Below are positions 18,197 to 28,579 of a stretch of DNA of 64,000 nt, piece after piece (the first letter of the stretch is position 1; each line of letters opens with the position of its first letter). A program made the translations under genes and the position numbers. Source of the stretch: Salinimonas iocasae (GTDB taxonomy: Bacteria; Pseudomonadota; Gammaproteobacteria; Enterobacterales; Alteromonadaceae); assembly GCF_006228385.1 (NCBI RefSeq), contig NZ_CP039852.1, positions 2,310,001 to 2,374,000 on the forward strand, written 5' to 3'. Under the pieces are notes generated by a model that saw nothing but the letters and a program-made list of their open reading frames with translations, ran no database searches and was not told the DNA's origin.

Positions 18197-18575
18197 TTAC
18201 ATCTTTAAGCTCAGCCACCGGTAGCCCGGCCTCCTGCCAGGCCTGGTAGCCTCCTTTTACAGAATAACAGCGGTTAACGCCCATATTCTGCAGTGACTGT
18301 GCAGCAAGAACAGACCTCGCACCTGAACGGCAATACAAAAACACCGGCATTGCCATTTTTCGTTCACTGCAGTTATCAAGCAATCCGACTATTTTACTTT
18401 CAAGAATCCCCCGGGGACAGCATACAGCTGACGGTATGACGCCCTGCTCCCATTCACCCGGCTCTCTGATGTCAATCACTAAACAGGGGGAGTGAAGTGC
18501 CTGTGAGAGCGCTGTGACATCGACTTCTTTTACATCCTTTACGATGTCGCTGACGTACTGCTGAAATGATTTCAT
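18186..18575 (-). CDS. Single-domain rhodanese
   Basis: A 129-residue rhodanese domain with the active-site loop CRSGAR (Cys82), the substrate-fold motif VIDIREPGEWEQGVI and the C-terminal GGYQAWQEAGLPV. Sulfurtransferases of this type move persulfide sulfur between glutathione and sulfite or proteins. The start at 18575 is chosen because AGGAG is 5 bases upstream; longer frames are spurious. It overlaps the end of the TauE/SafE gene by 4 bases, and both belong to the sulfide-response locus read divergently from blh. Confidence 0.9.
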   Translation of the reverse strand: MKSFQQYVSDIVKDVKEVDVTALSQALHSPCLVIDIREPGEWEQGVIPSAVCCPRGILESKIVGLLDNCSERKMAMPVFLYCRSGARSVLAAQSLQNMGVNRCYSVKGGYQAWQEAGLPVAELKDVTIC

Positions 18576-19360
18576 AGTAACTCCTGACCTGGTCCGAGAA
18601 ACGTTCTGATGACAAAAAATGCAGCGATAAATATCAAACACCATGCAAACAGGTGACGTATTCGCTGTGCCGGTAACCTGCCTGCGATAAACTGACCGGC
18701 GATCACGCCTGCGATGCCAAAGCCACATAATGTCAGTAACACCATGCTGTGCCATTGCGGAGCGTTATCAGTAGCAATCAACGTGACCGCAGCAACCAGA
18801 GTGTTCAGTACAATCAATACCAGACTTGTTGCGGTCGCCCGCACCATCGGCAGGCTGGCAAATAGCACCAGAGCAGGCACAATAAGAAAGCCTCCCCCGA
18901 CGCCCACAAGACCAGTTATGGCTCCCGTACCGGCCCCTACCAGAAGAAGTTTCATTGCGCTGGCTGCGCCAGCACTGTGCTCTGGAGACGCCCGCAGCAT
19001 TCGGGTAGCGGCGATGATCATCAGCAATACCAGAATCCCTATTTGCCACTTGGCAGAGATAACCGCGCCGACCATCGCGCCTGCTGCCGCCGCTGGTGCA
19101 CTGGATACAGCAAATAGCAATAAGGTTTTGCTGTCAGGAATGCTGCCACGGCGACGCAGATTTAGCAGCGTACCGGTAAACGCAATGACGCCCACCACCA
19201 CCAGTGAGTGTGCAATAGCGGTCTTTTCGTCCAGTCCGACAAAAAATACCAGCACGGGTACGGTAAGAATCGCTCCGCCGGCCCCAAGGATACCCAAGCT
19301 TAGGCCAATTATTATTCCACTTAGCATTGTTAAAATGACAATCACACTTGCAAACCACAC
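18572..19360 (-). CDS. TauE/SafE family sulfite/organosulfonate exporter
   Basis: Membrane protein of up to 262 residues with about eight helices and the two internally repeated Gly-rich motifs GLSLGILGAGGAILTVP and GLVGVGGGFLIVPAL. Such proteins export sulfite or related sulfur anions. Start choice is uncertain: GTG at 19360 (AAAGAG close by), GTG at 19345 or ATG at 19327 all leave the first helix largely intact. It is divergent from blh across a short gap holding an AT-rich palindrome. Confidence 0.85.
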   Translation of the reverse strand: MWFASVIVILTMLSGIIIGLSLGILGAGGAILTVPVLVFFVGLDEKTAIAHSLVVVGVIAFTGTLLNLRRRGSIPDSKTLLLFAVSSAPAAAAGAMVGAVISAKWQIGILVLLMIIAATRMLRASPEHSAGAASAMKLLLVGAGTGAITGLVGVGGGFLIVPALVLFASLPMVRATATSLVLIVLNTLVAAVTLIATDNAPQWHSMVLLTLCGFGIAGVIAGQFIAGRLPAQRIRHLFAWCLIFIAAFFVIRTFLGPGQELL

Positions 19361-19371
19361 TCTTTATTTCG

Positions 19372-19390
19372 TATATTGTAAATATACAAT
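19372..19390. promoter_or_regulatory. AT-rich palindrome, candidate BigR/SqrR operator
   Basis: Overlapping inverted repeats TATATT-GTA-AATATA (19372-19386) and ATTGTA-AATA-TACAAT (19375-19390) lie between the divergent TauE/SafE and blh genes. An ArsR-type repressor is encoded at the end of the blh operon. BigR-family repressors bind AT-rich palindromes overlapping such promoters. Binding is inferred, not shown. Confidence 0.55.
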
Positions 19391-19419
19391 TTAAAGTAAA
19401 CAGTTTGCAAGGTTTCCTT

Positions 19420-20295
19420 ATGACAATTCACATCAAAGCGTTTTATGACAAAGCCACCGGGACGGGCACGTACGTGGTTCATGATGTACTGACAAGGCAG
19501 GCTGCGGTTATTGATCCGGTACTACATTTTGATAGTGCAGCGGGCACAGTGGGCACCCGGCTTGCTGATGAGCAGCTCTCGTACGTAGACACTGAAAACC
19601 TTCAGCTGAAATACGTTTGCGATACCCATGCCCACGCCGATCACTTGAGTGCGGCGGCTTACCTGAAGGCTAAGTCCGGCGCTAAAACGGTAATAAGCAA
19701 AGGTATAGGTGAGGTTCAGGCCCGTTTTTCACAACGCTTTAATAAGCCGGTTGTGGCTGACCTTTCCACCCTTTATGACGTGCTGGTTGGAGAAGGTGAC
19801 ACACTCACGCTCGGAGATGTAGCCATTAACGTTATCGCTACGCCCGGCCATACTTCTGACAGCACCAGCTATTTAATTGAAGATAATATTTTTGTTGGTG
19901 ATACGCTATTTATGCCTGATGTCGGCACGGCCCGCTGCGATTTCCCGGGCGGTGATGCGGCGCAGCTTTACAACAGTATTTCGCGCATTCACTGTTTGGA
20001 TGACAACACGACCATCTGGGTATGTCACGACTACCCGCCTTCACACAGAAAGGCAAGCCTGCACACCACAGTAGCGGAAAGTCGCCGTTCTAATATCCAT
20101 GTTAATGATAATATGAACGAAAGTGACTTTATAGCAGTACGCACAAAGCGTGATAGCTCTCTGGCAGTACCGAAATTGTTGTACCCTTCCCTCCAGGTGA
20201 ATTTGTGGGGTGCGCAGTTGCCAGCTCCCGAAGCAAACGGTACACGCTATATAAAAATCCCTCTAACCACGAAGGAGAACGCAAATGCAAACTGA
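19420..20295 (+). CDS. blh: Blh-type persulfide dioxygenase (MBL fold)
   Basis: Fe-dependent sulfur dioxygenase oxidising glutathione persulfide to sulfite. The 291-residue metallo-beta-lactamase fold has THAHADH (69-75) and later metal ligands in TPGHTSD, VGDTLF and CHDY. The ATG at 19420 has AAGG 7 bases upstream; the frame is open further 5' but that part overlaps the operator and is not protein-like. It leads an operon with two YeeE/YedE genes and the repressor. Its stop overlaps the next gene by 11 bases. Confidence 0.9.
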   Translation: MTIHIKAFYDKATGTGTYVVHDVLTRQAAVIDPVLHFDSAAGTVGTRLADEQLSYVDTENLQLKYVCDTHAHADHLSAAAYLKAKSGAKTVISKGIGEVQARFSQRFNKPVVADLSTLYDVLVGEGDTLTLGDVAINVIATPGHTSDSTSYLIEDNIFVGDTLFMPDVGTARCDFPGGDAAQLYNSISRIHCLDDNTTIWVCHDYPPSHRKASLHTTVAESRRSNIHVNDNMNESDFIAVRTKRDSSLAVPKLLYPSLQVNLWGAQLPAPEANGTRYIKIPLTTKENANAN

Positions 20296-20701
20296 CCTTT
20301 TCGTGCAGGCATTTCTGGGCGGCATGCTTATTGGTGCCGGGGCGCTTGTACTCATGCTGTTCAACGGACGAATAGCAGGCATATCAGGCATTACGGCGTC
20401 AGCATTTACAACAAAGGTCCAGGAGGGAGGCTGGCGCTGGGCATTTCTTGCCGGCCTTATTGTGGCACCGCTCATCACCGCAACCCTGGGTTATGAGCTA
20501 CCTGACAGAATTCCCGGCAGCTTACTGACACTTACCGCAGCCGGCATCCTGGTGGGGGCCGGCACTCGGCTGGGTTCCGGCTGTACGAGCGGACACGGGA
20601 TATGCGGGCTGTCACGATTATCCTTTCGCTCGCTGATTGCCACACTACTGTTTATGGGCAGTGCGATTGTGACTGTCTCGCTGGTTCGCTACGTTTTTTA
20701 A
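20285..20701 (+). CDS. YeeE/YedE (DUF395) sulfur transport protein, first half
   Basis: A 138-residue integral membrane protein with about four helices and the conserved RLGSGCTSGHGICG motif, whose Cys residues mark the YeeE/YedE thiosulfate/sulfur-compound channel family (PmpA/PmpB in BigR operons). It is a half-length version; the next gene supplies the second half. It overlaps blh by 11 bases, so translation is coupled. Confidence 0.88.
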   Translation: MQTDLFVQAFLGGMLIGAGALVLMLFNGRIAGISGITASAFTTKVQEGGWRWAFLAGLIVAPLITATLGYELPDRIPGSLLTLTAAGILVGAGTRLGSGCTSGHGICGLSRLSFRSLIATLLFMGSAIVTVSLVRYVF

Positions 20702-20712
20702 AGGACACCACC

Positions 20713-21132
20713 ATGAAACAGATTTTAACCGCTTTAATAGCAGGATTATTGTTCGGTGCAGGCCTGACGGTGTCCACCATGGTGGATCCGCTGCGAGTAC
20801 TGGCGTTCCTGGATGTTTTTGGTGACTGGGATCCCACCCTTGCTTTTGTCATGGGTGGTGCATTGACAGTTTACCTGCCGGTCTATCAATTTTTTATCCG
20901 ACCTGCCGGACGTACCCTGTTTAATGAACCCTGTCATTTGCCGGATAAGAAAAAACTGGATGCCCCACTACTGGGCGGAGCAATTATGTTTGGTGTTGGC
21001 TGGGGGCTTAGCGGTATCTGCCCTGGACCTGGTATCGCCAACCTCACTCAGGGCTCGGTAGAAATATTCGTGTTCATCACAGCGCTATTGATTGGTATGA
21101 TTGGGGTTAAACGCGCCAAAAGGTCATACTGA
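20713..21132 (+). CDS. YeeE/YedE (DUF395) sulfur transport protein, second half
   Basis: A 139-residue partner of the preceding gene, with about four helices and the motif GWGLSGICPGPGIANL carrying the conserved Cys. The ATG at 20713 follows AAGGA; longer upstream frames run through the previous gene and are not real. Together the two halves resemble one full-length YeeE, as in Xylella and Agrobacterium bigR operons. It likely brings in or exports a reduced sulfur species handled by Blh and the rhodanese. Confidence 0.87.
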   Translation: MKQILTALIAGLLFGAGLTVSTMVDPLRVLAFLDVFGDWDPTLAFVMGGALTVYLPVYQFFIRPAGRTLFNEPCHLPDKKKLDAPLLGGAIMFGVGWGLSGICPGPGIANLTQGSVEIFVFITALLIGMIGVKRAKRSY

Positions 21133-21136
21133 TTTT

Positions 21137-21448
21137 ATGAATCCACAGGAAATGGCAGAAAATGCAGGTTTTGCCGCTGAATTACTTCGGGCGATGGCAA
21201 ACAAACATCGTCTGATGTTGTTGTGCTTGCTGAACGACGGAGAGCGTTCGGTAACACAACTTAACGAGGTGATTCAGATCCCGCAGTCCAGCTTGTCACA
21301 ACAACTGGGTGTGTTGCGAAAAGAAGGCCTGGTGAGCACCCGCCGGGATGCACAGACAATTTATTATTCGCTGGCCAGCAAAGAAGTTAAAGCTGTCATA
21401 CAAACGCTTTATGACTTGTATTGCACGCCTGCACCTGATGAAGCGTGA
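21137..21448 (+). CDS. bigR: BigR/SqrR-type ArsR family persulfide-sensing repressor
   Basis: A 103-residue winged-helix repressor (recognition region IPQSSLSQQLGVLRKEGLVSTRRD, read as two adjoining pieces 48-58 and 59-71). It has only two cysteines, Cys30 (LMLLC) and Cys96 (YDLYC). The spacing of 66 equals that of Cys41/Cys107 in SqrR and Cys42/Cys108 in BigR, which form the persulfide-induced disulfide or polysulfide switch. Metal-binding ArsR motifs are absent. It is the last gene of the blh operon and probably represses it through the palindrome at 19372-19390. The start at 21137 is 4 bases after the previous stop. Confidence 0.85.
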   Translation: MNPQEMAENAGFAAELLRAMANKHRLMLLCLLNDGERSVTQLNEVIQIPQSSLSQQLGVLRKEGLVSTRRDAQTIYYSLASKEVKAVIQTLYDLYCTPAPDEA

Positions 21449-21532
21449 GCTTTTGGTATCTCATAGTCATACCGCAACCTCCAGGCAGACGATGTATTTT
21501 CACCATATAGATAAATAATTTGAAAATAATGC

Positions 21533-21720
21533 TGGACAGCCCCTGCGATTCTCTATACTCTGCACGGGCTTTAGATATTAAAGCACTTTACTACTACTGC
21601 ACTGTTTTTTCTCTATTCCCTTTTTTAAAGTCGGCTTTAGATTTACATATGCGCTATTAGCTAAGTTCTATCTATTGCACCAAATTATTTTTTCAAACTT
21701 ATTTAAAAAAGGCGATGATT
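21533..21720 (+). promoter_or_regulatory. Promoter and long 5' leader of the cold-shock gene
   Basis: A -35-like TGGACA (21533-21538) and -10 TATACT (21554-21559) are 15 bases apart. They would give a leader of about 155 bases before the cold-shock start. The leader is AT-rich with several T-runs. Long structured leaders that change fold in the cold are known for cspA-type genes. No specific fold was proven here. Confidence 0.5.
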
Positions 21721-21933
21721 ATGTCAGCTCAAGAAACTGGTACAGTTAAGTGGTTCAACGAAGATAAAGGTTTTGGTTTCATCACTCCAGAAAATGGCGG
21801 CAAGGACGTTTTCGTTCATTTCCGTTCAATCGTTTCTGATGGTTTCAAAACACTTAACGAAGGTCAGACAGTGACTTTTGAAGTTGAACAAGGCCAGAAA
21901 GGTCCTCAGGCGAGCAACGTTACTGTTGCATAA
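21721..21933 (+). CDS. Cold-shock domain protein (CspA family)
   Basis: A 70-residue nucleic-acid chaperone with the RNP1 motif KGFGFI and RNP2 motif VFVHF, preceded by the usual [12 protein letters not shown]. It binds single-stranded RNA/DNA and helps translation. The ATG at 21721 is 8 bases from AAGG, whereas the ATG at 21715 is only 2 away. It is monocistronic, with a strong terminator. Confidence 0.95.
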   Translation: MSAQETGTVKWFNEDKGFGFITPENGGKDVFVHFRSIVSDGFKTLNEGQTVTFEVEQGQKGPQASNVTVA

Positions 21934-21952
21934 GACGCTTGAAAAGTGATTT

Positions 21953-21984
21953 TAAAAAAAGCCGGGCTTAGCCCGGCTTTTTTG
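21953..21984 (+). terminator. Terminator of the cold-shock gene
   Basis: AAGCCGGGC-TTA-GCCCGGCTT followed by TTTTT forms a perfect GC-rich stem, 20 bases after the stop codon. Confidence 0.92.
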
Positions 21985-22093
21985 TATCTGAAATCAGGTC
22001 TGGATTTTAATTTTCTTAATACTCCCTTCCCCTCACTCCTTGAAATATATGCCTGAGAACAAATATTAAGCGCATAACCTGCAAGGAAAGCTC

Positions 22094-23107
22094 ATGAAAA
22101 ACAATATCGTCGCCATTATTCTTTCTGCCTGTATAGCGCTGTTCTGCCTTCCTTTACATGCCAGCGTGGACGACCAGCCTTTGAGCACACAGGAAGTAGA
22201 GACCGCTCTTCAGACACTGGTACGAACAATCGACAGTCAATACCTCAGCGATAAGCACCGCACCAGAATTTCACGTAAAATCCAGCGTGCAATCAGTGAG
22301 GGTGAGTTTGAAAACAGCTTTACCTTCGGCCGGTTCAAACGAAAAGTGGAAGCTATGCTTATTGAGGCAAGTGGCGATACTAACTTTGAAATTCATTGGC
22401 GCGCCGGCATGACCGGTATTGCGGAAAAAAAACCTGAGCCTTATCCCGGAAGCCTCCAGAGGCAGATTTTTGATAATGACATCGGCTATATTGCCGTTGA
22501 GGGTGATATGCTTTCCAATGGCTGGCAGGCGGAATGGAACCAGGCCATCAGTAAGCTTAGTAGATCGAAAGCGCTGATTATTGATTTACGCCATGCCGGA
22601 TCGATGTCCCTGACACTTTCACAGCATGTTCTCAACTATTTTATTGTGCCGGGCAATACGATTTCTGAGGTAAGGTTTGCCGGAAATAAACATACGAGCT
22701 TAGTGACAGAAAAAACTGCTGACAATCCATTTGATGCAGAGCTTCCGGTGTATATTATCACCTCACCGTTTATAGCTGGCCCGTGGGAGCTTGTTGCCTA
22801 CACGATGAAACACATGGATAGAGCAACCCTTGTGGGGATGCCAACAATGGGATTGGGCTATATGACCAAAACTGTCGCGCTTAGCCCACATTTAAATATT
22901 GTGCTTGCTCATGCGGAGTTCAGGCATCCTGCCACACAGGACAACTGGCAGGACTGGGGCGTGCTTCCCCATGTTAAATGCGAGAGTCATGATGCACTTA
23001 AAGCTACATTGACACTTATAAAGAATAAGGTTGATAGTGCGAACGGCGAGGACAAACACACCGGCAGGGTGCTCTGCGAAACTAATACTAACGTTAAGGC
23101 GAACTAG
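22094..23107 (+). CDS. Secreted S41 peptidase-like protein lacking the catalytic serine
   Basis: A 337-residue protein with a signal peptide (1-23, ending LHA) and an S41/IRBP-like fold: IGYIAVEGDM (130-139), ALIIDLRHAG (160-169) and LPVYIITSPFIAGPWE (217-232). In active S41 peptidases this last block reads TSxxTxSAAE, with Ser as nucleophile. Here that position is Gly229 and the preceding Thr is Ile. It is therefore probably a non-catalytic relative. It has its own promoter region and no co-directional close neighbour. Confidence 0.65.
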   Translation: MKNNIVAIILSACIALFCLPLHASVDDQPLSTQEVETALQTLVRTIDSQYLSDKHRTRISRKIQRAISEGEFENSFTFGRFKRKVEAMLIEASGDTNFEIHWRAGMTGIAEKKPEPYPGSLQRQIFDNDIGYIAVEGDMLSNGWQAEWNQAISKLSRSKALIIDLRHAGSMSLTLSQHVLNYFIVPGNTISEVRFAGNKHTSLVTEKTADNPFDAELPVYIITSPFIAGPWELVAYTMKHMDRATLVGMPTMGLGYMTKTVALSPHLNIVLAHAEFRHPATQDNWQDWGVLPHVKCESHDALKATLTLIKNKVDSANGEDKHTGRVLCETNTNVKAN

Positions 23108-23188
23108 CTCGTCGCGGGTATTTTGCTGCAATAAGTGTAAAAACGCGTCACCGATTTGAACGCCCTATGATGAGCAAAGTGGCTGAGT

Positions 23189-23761
23189 CTATTCAACGTT
23201 ATCGCTAAGGCTATTCTGTTTACCCTGGCGAGACTTATAACGCTCCTGCCACAGTTTTTTAGCAGCCTCGCGGTGCTGTGCGGTAACCTCTTGGCCCTCG
23301 GCCAGGGTAAGCGCTATCTTTTCTATAATATCATCACGTTTTTTAATAATTGCATCCGCTTTGGCAAACATGCTTTTAGCTTCTGGGTATTCAGCTTTGA
23401 GATCATCAATGGGCTCAAGCTGCTGATAACGCTTTTCGAACGCTTCATTAAATAAATCGCGTTTTGCATTAAATATCACATATTCACGGGCCTGATCAGA
23501 CTCAAGATAGGCTAAATCTTTTTTGCTCAAACCAGCCTGCTCACCCACTTCGTAGCCCTTATCCAGCCAATCATTAACCAAGTCAGAATCATCATTAACA
23601 ACGGCCTGCTTCACCCCACCGGCCAGATCACTGGCTGTGAGAATATCCATCACTGTTATGACCGGAACCGGCTTTTCACTGGCTGATTCATCGGAAAGCC
23701 ATATAAAATATCCGACAACGCCAATGGCGATAACGGCCAGAGCAATAACTGCTTTATTCAT
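23189..23761 (-). CDS. Membrane-anchored hypothetical protein
   Basis: A 190-residue protein with one N-terminal membrane segment (4-22) followed by a charged, mostly helical body rich in Lys, Glu and Ala (about 60-190). It probably projects into the periplasm. No family is recognised. Codon use resembles the neighbours. It lies downstream of ihfA but is separated from it by a strong terminator, so it is likely transcribed alone. Confidence 0.65.
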   Translation of the reverse strand: MNKAVIALAVIAIGVVGYFIWLSDESASEKPVPVITVMDILTASDLAGGVKQAVVNDDSDLVNDWLDKGYEVGEQAGLSKKDLAYLESDQAREYVIFNAKRDLFNEAFEKRYQQLEPIDDLKAEYPEAKSMFAKADAIIKKRDDIIEKIALTLAEGQEVTAQHREAAKKLWQERYKSRQGKQNSLSDNVE

Positions 23762-23844
23762 AACTACCTCTGAATGCGAACAATCCCGTCTGTCTTTGAA
23801 AACGGCTTACCCTAGCCTGTTCACTTCTGTTAGTAAAGAAACAC

Positions 23845-23880
23845 AAAAAAAGCGGGTAACATCGTTACCCGCTTTTTATT
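23845..23880 (-). terminator. Terminator of the thrS-ihfA operon
   Basis: AGCGGGTAAC and GTTACCCGCT form a 10-bp stem around a 3-base loop, with A/T tracts on both sides. It begins 14 bases beyond the ihfA stop codon on the minus strand. Confidence 0.92.
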
Positions 23881-23894
23881 CAAATCAACAGCTA

Positions 23895-24194
23895 TTATTC
23901 AGCTGGCGGCTTAGAGTTTTCGACCCGACTTTTAAGTTTTTGACCCGGGCGGAATGTCACGACTCGGCGGGCTTTTATCGGGATATCCTCACCCGTTTTC
24001 GGGTTTCTTCCCGGCCGTTCGTTTTTATCCCGCAAGTCAAAATTACCAAAACCGGACAACTTCACTTGTTCACCAGATTCAAGCGCTCCTTTGATTTCCT
24101 CGAAAAAAGCCTCCACTAAATCCTTAGCGTCTTTTTTATTGATACCCAGTTTTTCGAATAAGTGTTCAGCCATTTCGGCTTTGGTCAATGCCAT
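23895..24194 (-). CDS. ihfA: Integration host factor subunit alpha
   Basis: A 99-residue DNA-bending protein that pairs with IhfB. It has the helical N-terminus [17 protein letters not shown], the beta-arm with the intercalating Pro in [13 protein letters not shown], and the ending [14 protein letters not shown]. Its ATG lies 3 bases after the pheT stop codon, as in E. coli, so it is the last gene of the translation operon. Confidence 0.97.
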   Translation of the reverse strand: MALTKAEMAEHLFEKLGINKKDAKDLVEAFFEEIKGALESGEQVKLSGFGNFDLRDKNERPGRNPKTGEDIPIKARRVVTFRPGQKLKSRVENSKPPAE

Positions 24195-24197
24195 AGT

Positions 24198-26585
24198 TTA
24201 CTCTCTTAACGCTGCCCCGAACTCGGTCTCTAGCTCTTTTACCACGGTATCTACCGCTGCCTGAATCTCTGCTTCTTCCAGAGTCTTCTCCGGATTTTGC
24301 AAAATAAGGGACAGAGCCAGACTTTTAGAACCGGGCGCTATTCCCTTGCCTTTGTATACGTCGAACAAGTTTAGGCCAACTAGTTGATTTACGCCAATTT
24401 TTTCTACATGAGAAAGAATGGCTCCCACAGAAACTTCATCTTTCACCGTTATCGCTATATCTCTACGGTTTGCAGGGTACTTTGAGATCGCTTTTGCCGC
24501 AGGTAATTGCCTGTTAGACAACATGTTAAGGTTAAGTTCGAATAAAAATGGTCGGCCATTTATACCCACCAACTTGGCAAATTGAGGATGCAATGCGCCT
24601 ACCCAGCCAATTATTTCATTACCCAATAAGATACGAGCTGTCATTCCGGGGTGCAGTGCAGAATGCTCTGCCGCGTCAAACGTGATTTCGGCCTGCCTGC
24701 CAGTTAATGCAAGCAGTGCTTCGACATCGCCTTTGGCATCAAAAAAGTCAACCGCATCATCGCCGCTTTGCCAGCTTTCCGCCTCGCGACGTCCCAGTAA
24801 CAGACCGCCTAACACTGACTGTTGGGAAACGCCTGCGGTCTCTCCTTCCTCAGGAATAAAACGCAGTCCTGTTTCAAAGAAACGAACCCGCGCTTGCTGG
24901 CGTTTCTGGTTATAGGCTGCCGCCTGCAACAATCCTGGCCATACGCTCACGCGCATCACAGACATATCTGATGCAATAGGGTGTGGTAAAACCATACCTT
25001 TCACATCCGGAAACAACGCATCCTGAATCTTAGGGTCAACAAAGGAGTAAGTAATCGCCTCTGAATAGCCCCTTGTTGTCAGCATGGATTTGAACACATC
25101 TGGCGCGATCTTACCTTCAGATGCCGGCAGCATCGACAAGCTGGCTGTAGGTGCAACATTGGGAATATTGTTGTAACCATATACCCGTGCGACCTCTTCA
25201 ATAAGATCTTCTTCGATGGCAATATCGAACCGATAGCTGGGTACTTCAGCCTGCCATTCATTATCAAGTTGCGTAACAATAAGCCCTAAACGAGTCAGCA
25301 TCTCGGTTACTGTAGCAGTGTCTATCTGAACACCCAGCACTCGCTCCAGGCGAGACTGGCGCAACACCACAGTACGTGCCTGTGGTAAATGTGCATCGCT
25401 GACCGCTTCAGCAACCGGGCCCGGCGAACCACCACATATCGCAGTGATAAGCGATGTGGCTCTTTCCATAGCATCACGCTGTAACTGTGGATCTACACCC
25501 CGCTCATAGCGATGTGAGGCATCGGTATGCAAGCCGTACTGGCGCGCCCGGCCAGTAATAGCATCTGGCGCAAAAAAGGCACTTTCAAGCAGAATGTGCT
25601 GCGTATTTGTATTAACACCGGATTCAAGCCCGCCAAAGATACCTGCCATTGCCAGCGCTTTTTTCTCATCGGCGATTAACAGCGTATCAGTGTTTAATGT
25701 CGGCGTGGTCTCATCCAGCAATGTTAACGTTTCACCGTCGGTAGCAAGACGAACATGAATATCGCCTTCAATACGGTTCAAATCAAACGCGTGTAGCGGC
25801 TGACCTAACTCCAGCAATACATAGTTTGTGACATCAACGATGGGGTCGATACTACGAATGCCACTACGGCGTAGCTTTTCAGTCAGCCATAAAGGTGACG
25901 AAGCGGTCACATCAACATCTTTGATTATCCGGCCCAGATAGCGTGGACACGCTTGTGGGTCATCCAAGTGTATAGACACTTTATCGTCAATGCTGGCAGG
26001 TACAGGCTCAATAACCGGCTCGGTCACATCAAGATTATTCAATACGCCCACTTCGCGCGCGATTCCGCGCAGGCCCAGGCAATCCGCCCGGTTTGGTGTT
26101 AAGTCAACATCGAGGCTTTTATCGTCCAGATTCAGATACTCGCGTAAGTCTTTGCCTACGGGCGCATCCTGAGGTAACTCGATAATGCCGTCGTGGTCAT
26201 CACTGATGCCCAGCTCTGAAAAACTGCACAGCATGCCAAAAGACGGCTCGCCACGAAGTTTGGCCTTTTTAATTTTAAAGTTACCCGGTAATACCGCACC
26301 AACAACGGCCACGGCGACCTTGATGCCCTGGCGGCAATTCGGCGCACCGCACACGATATCAAGCAGCTCGTCGCCGTCGACGCTAATTTTTGTCACGCGC
26401 AACTTATCTGCATTCGGGTGCTGGCCACATTCAACCACCTCGCCGACAACAACGCCCGTAAATTCACCGGCGACGTCAGCAACGTCATCCACTTCCAGAC
26501 CTGCCATGCTCAACTGTTCAGACAGCGCATGGGAAGACAACTGTGGGTTTACCCACTCTCTCAGCCAATTTTCACTAAATTTCAT
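24198..26585 (-). CDS. pheT: Phenylalanyl-tRNA synthetase beta subunit
   Basis: A 795-residue beta chain of the alpha2beta2 enzyme. The tRNA-binding EMAP-II-like domain is near 40-150 ([19 protein letters not shown]). The B3/B4 editing domain follows, then B5 (about 400-475), the core domain ([15 protein letters not shown]) and the C-terminal ferredoxin-like anticodon-binding domain (about 700-795). It starts 18 bases after the pheS stop codon. Confidence 0.97.
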   Translation of the reverse strand: MKFSENWLREWVNPQLSSHALSEQLSMAGLEVDDVADVAGEFTGVVVGEVVECGQHPNADKLRVTKISVDGDELLDIVCGAPNCRQGIKVAVAVVGAVLPGNFKIKKAKLRGEPSFGMLCSFSELGISDDHDGIIELPQDAPVGKDLREYLNLDDKSLDVDLTPNRADCLGLRGIAREVGVLNNLDVTEPVIEPVPASIDDKVSIHLDDPQACPRYLGRIIKDVDVTASSPLWLTEKLRRSGIRSIDPIVDVTNYVLLELGQPLHAFDLNRIEGDIHVRLATDGETLTLLDETTPTLNTDTLLIADEKKALAMAGIFGGLESGVNTNTQHILLESAFFAPDAITGRARQYGLHTDASHRYERGVDPQLQRDAMERATSLITAICGGSPGPVAEAVSDAHLPQARTVVLRQSRLERVLGVQIDTATVTEMLTRLGLIVTQLDNEWQAEVPSYRFDIAIEEDLIEEVARVYGYNNIPNVAPTASLSMLPASEGKIAPDVFKSMLTTRGYSEAITYSFVDPKIQDALFPDVKGMVLPHPIASDMSVMRVSVWPGLLQAAAYNQKRQQARVRFFETGLRFIPEEGETAGVSQQSVLGGLLLGRREAESWQSGDDAVDFFDAKGDVEALLALTGRQAEITFDAAEHSALHPGMTARILLGNEIIGWVGALHPQFAKLVGINGRPFLFELNLNMLSNRQLPAAKAISKYPANRRDIAITVKDEVSVGAILSHVEKIGVNQLVGLNLFDVYKGKGIAPGSKSLALSLILQNPEKTLEEAEIQAAVDTVVKELETEFGAALRE

Positions 26586-26603
26586 AAACTACTCTGCCCT
26601 GCC

Positions 26604-27830
<1,227 letters not shown>

Positions 27831-27860
27831 AAAAACGGCGAGCATCCTGCTCGCCGTTTC
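27831..27860 (-). terminator. Terminator downstream of rplT
   Basis: AACGGCGAGCA and TGCTCGCCGTT form an 11-bp perfect stem with a 3-base loop, followed on the minus strand by TTTTTCG. It separates the ribosomal-protein part of the operon from pheST. Confidence 0.88.
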
Positions 27861-27893
27861 CCGAAAGAACTTAAACTTAATTTAGTTAAAAAA

Positions 27894-28253
<360 letters not shown>

Positions 28254-28267
28254 TCAGTCTCCTCGTC

Positions 28268-28465
28268 TTAAACGTAAGGCAGCATGCGCTGAACCAACTT
28301 GGTATCCGCGTCATGAACCAGTTTCTTGCCACGTAGATGGCGTTTACGCTTAGTACTCTTCTTGGTCAGAATGTGACGCAAGTGAGACTGCTTGCTTTTA
28401 AAGCGGCCAGAGCCCGTTTTCTTAAAACGTTTGGCGGCACCGCTGTTTGATTTCATTTTAGGCAT
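28268..28465 (-). CDS. rpmI: 50S ribosomal protein L35
   Basis: A 65-residue basic protein starting [20 protein letters not shown], of standard length. It lies between infC and rplT in the conserved order. Confidence 0.98.
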   Translation of the reverse strand: MPKMKSNSGAAKRFKKTGSGRFKSKQSHLRHILTKKSTKRKRHLRGKKLVHDADTKLVQRMLPYV

Positions 28466-28579
28466 TGCTAAAACTCCGCATTGTTTACTATCAGCTACTC
28501 TGGCGTGCAGTCACCATTTGGCCGGTTACATTATGCAGCAAGGTGTTTTGGGGTGCAGATTCCCAAAAACTTTAGACCA

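Noticed and set aside
20602-20712. In-frame 5' extension of the second YeeE/YedE gene
   Set aside because: It lies inside the preceding gene in another frame; AAGGA and the ATG at 20713 give the expected family start.
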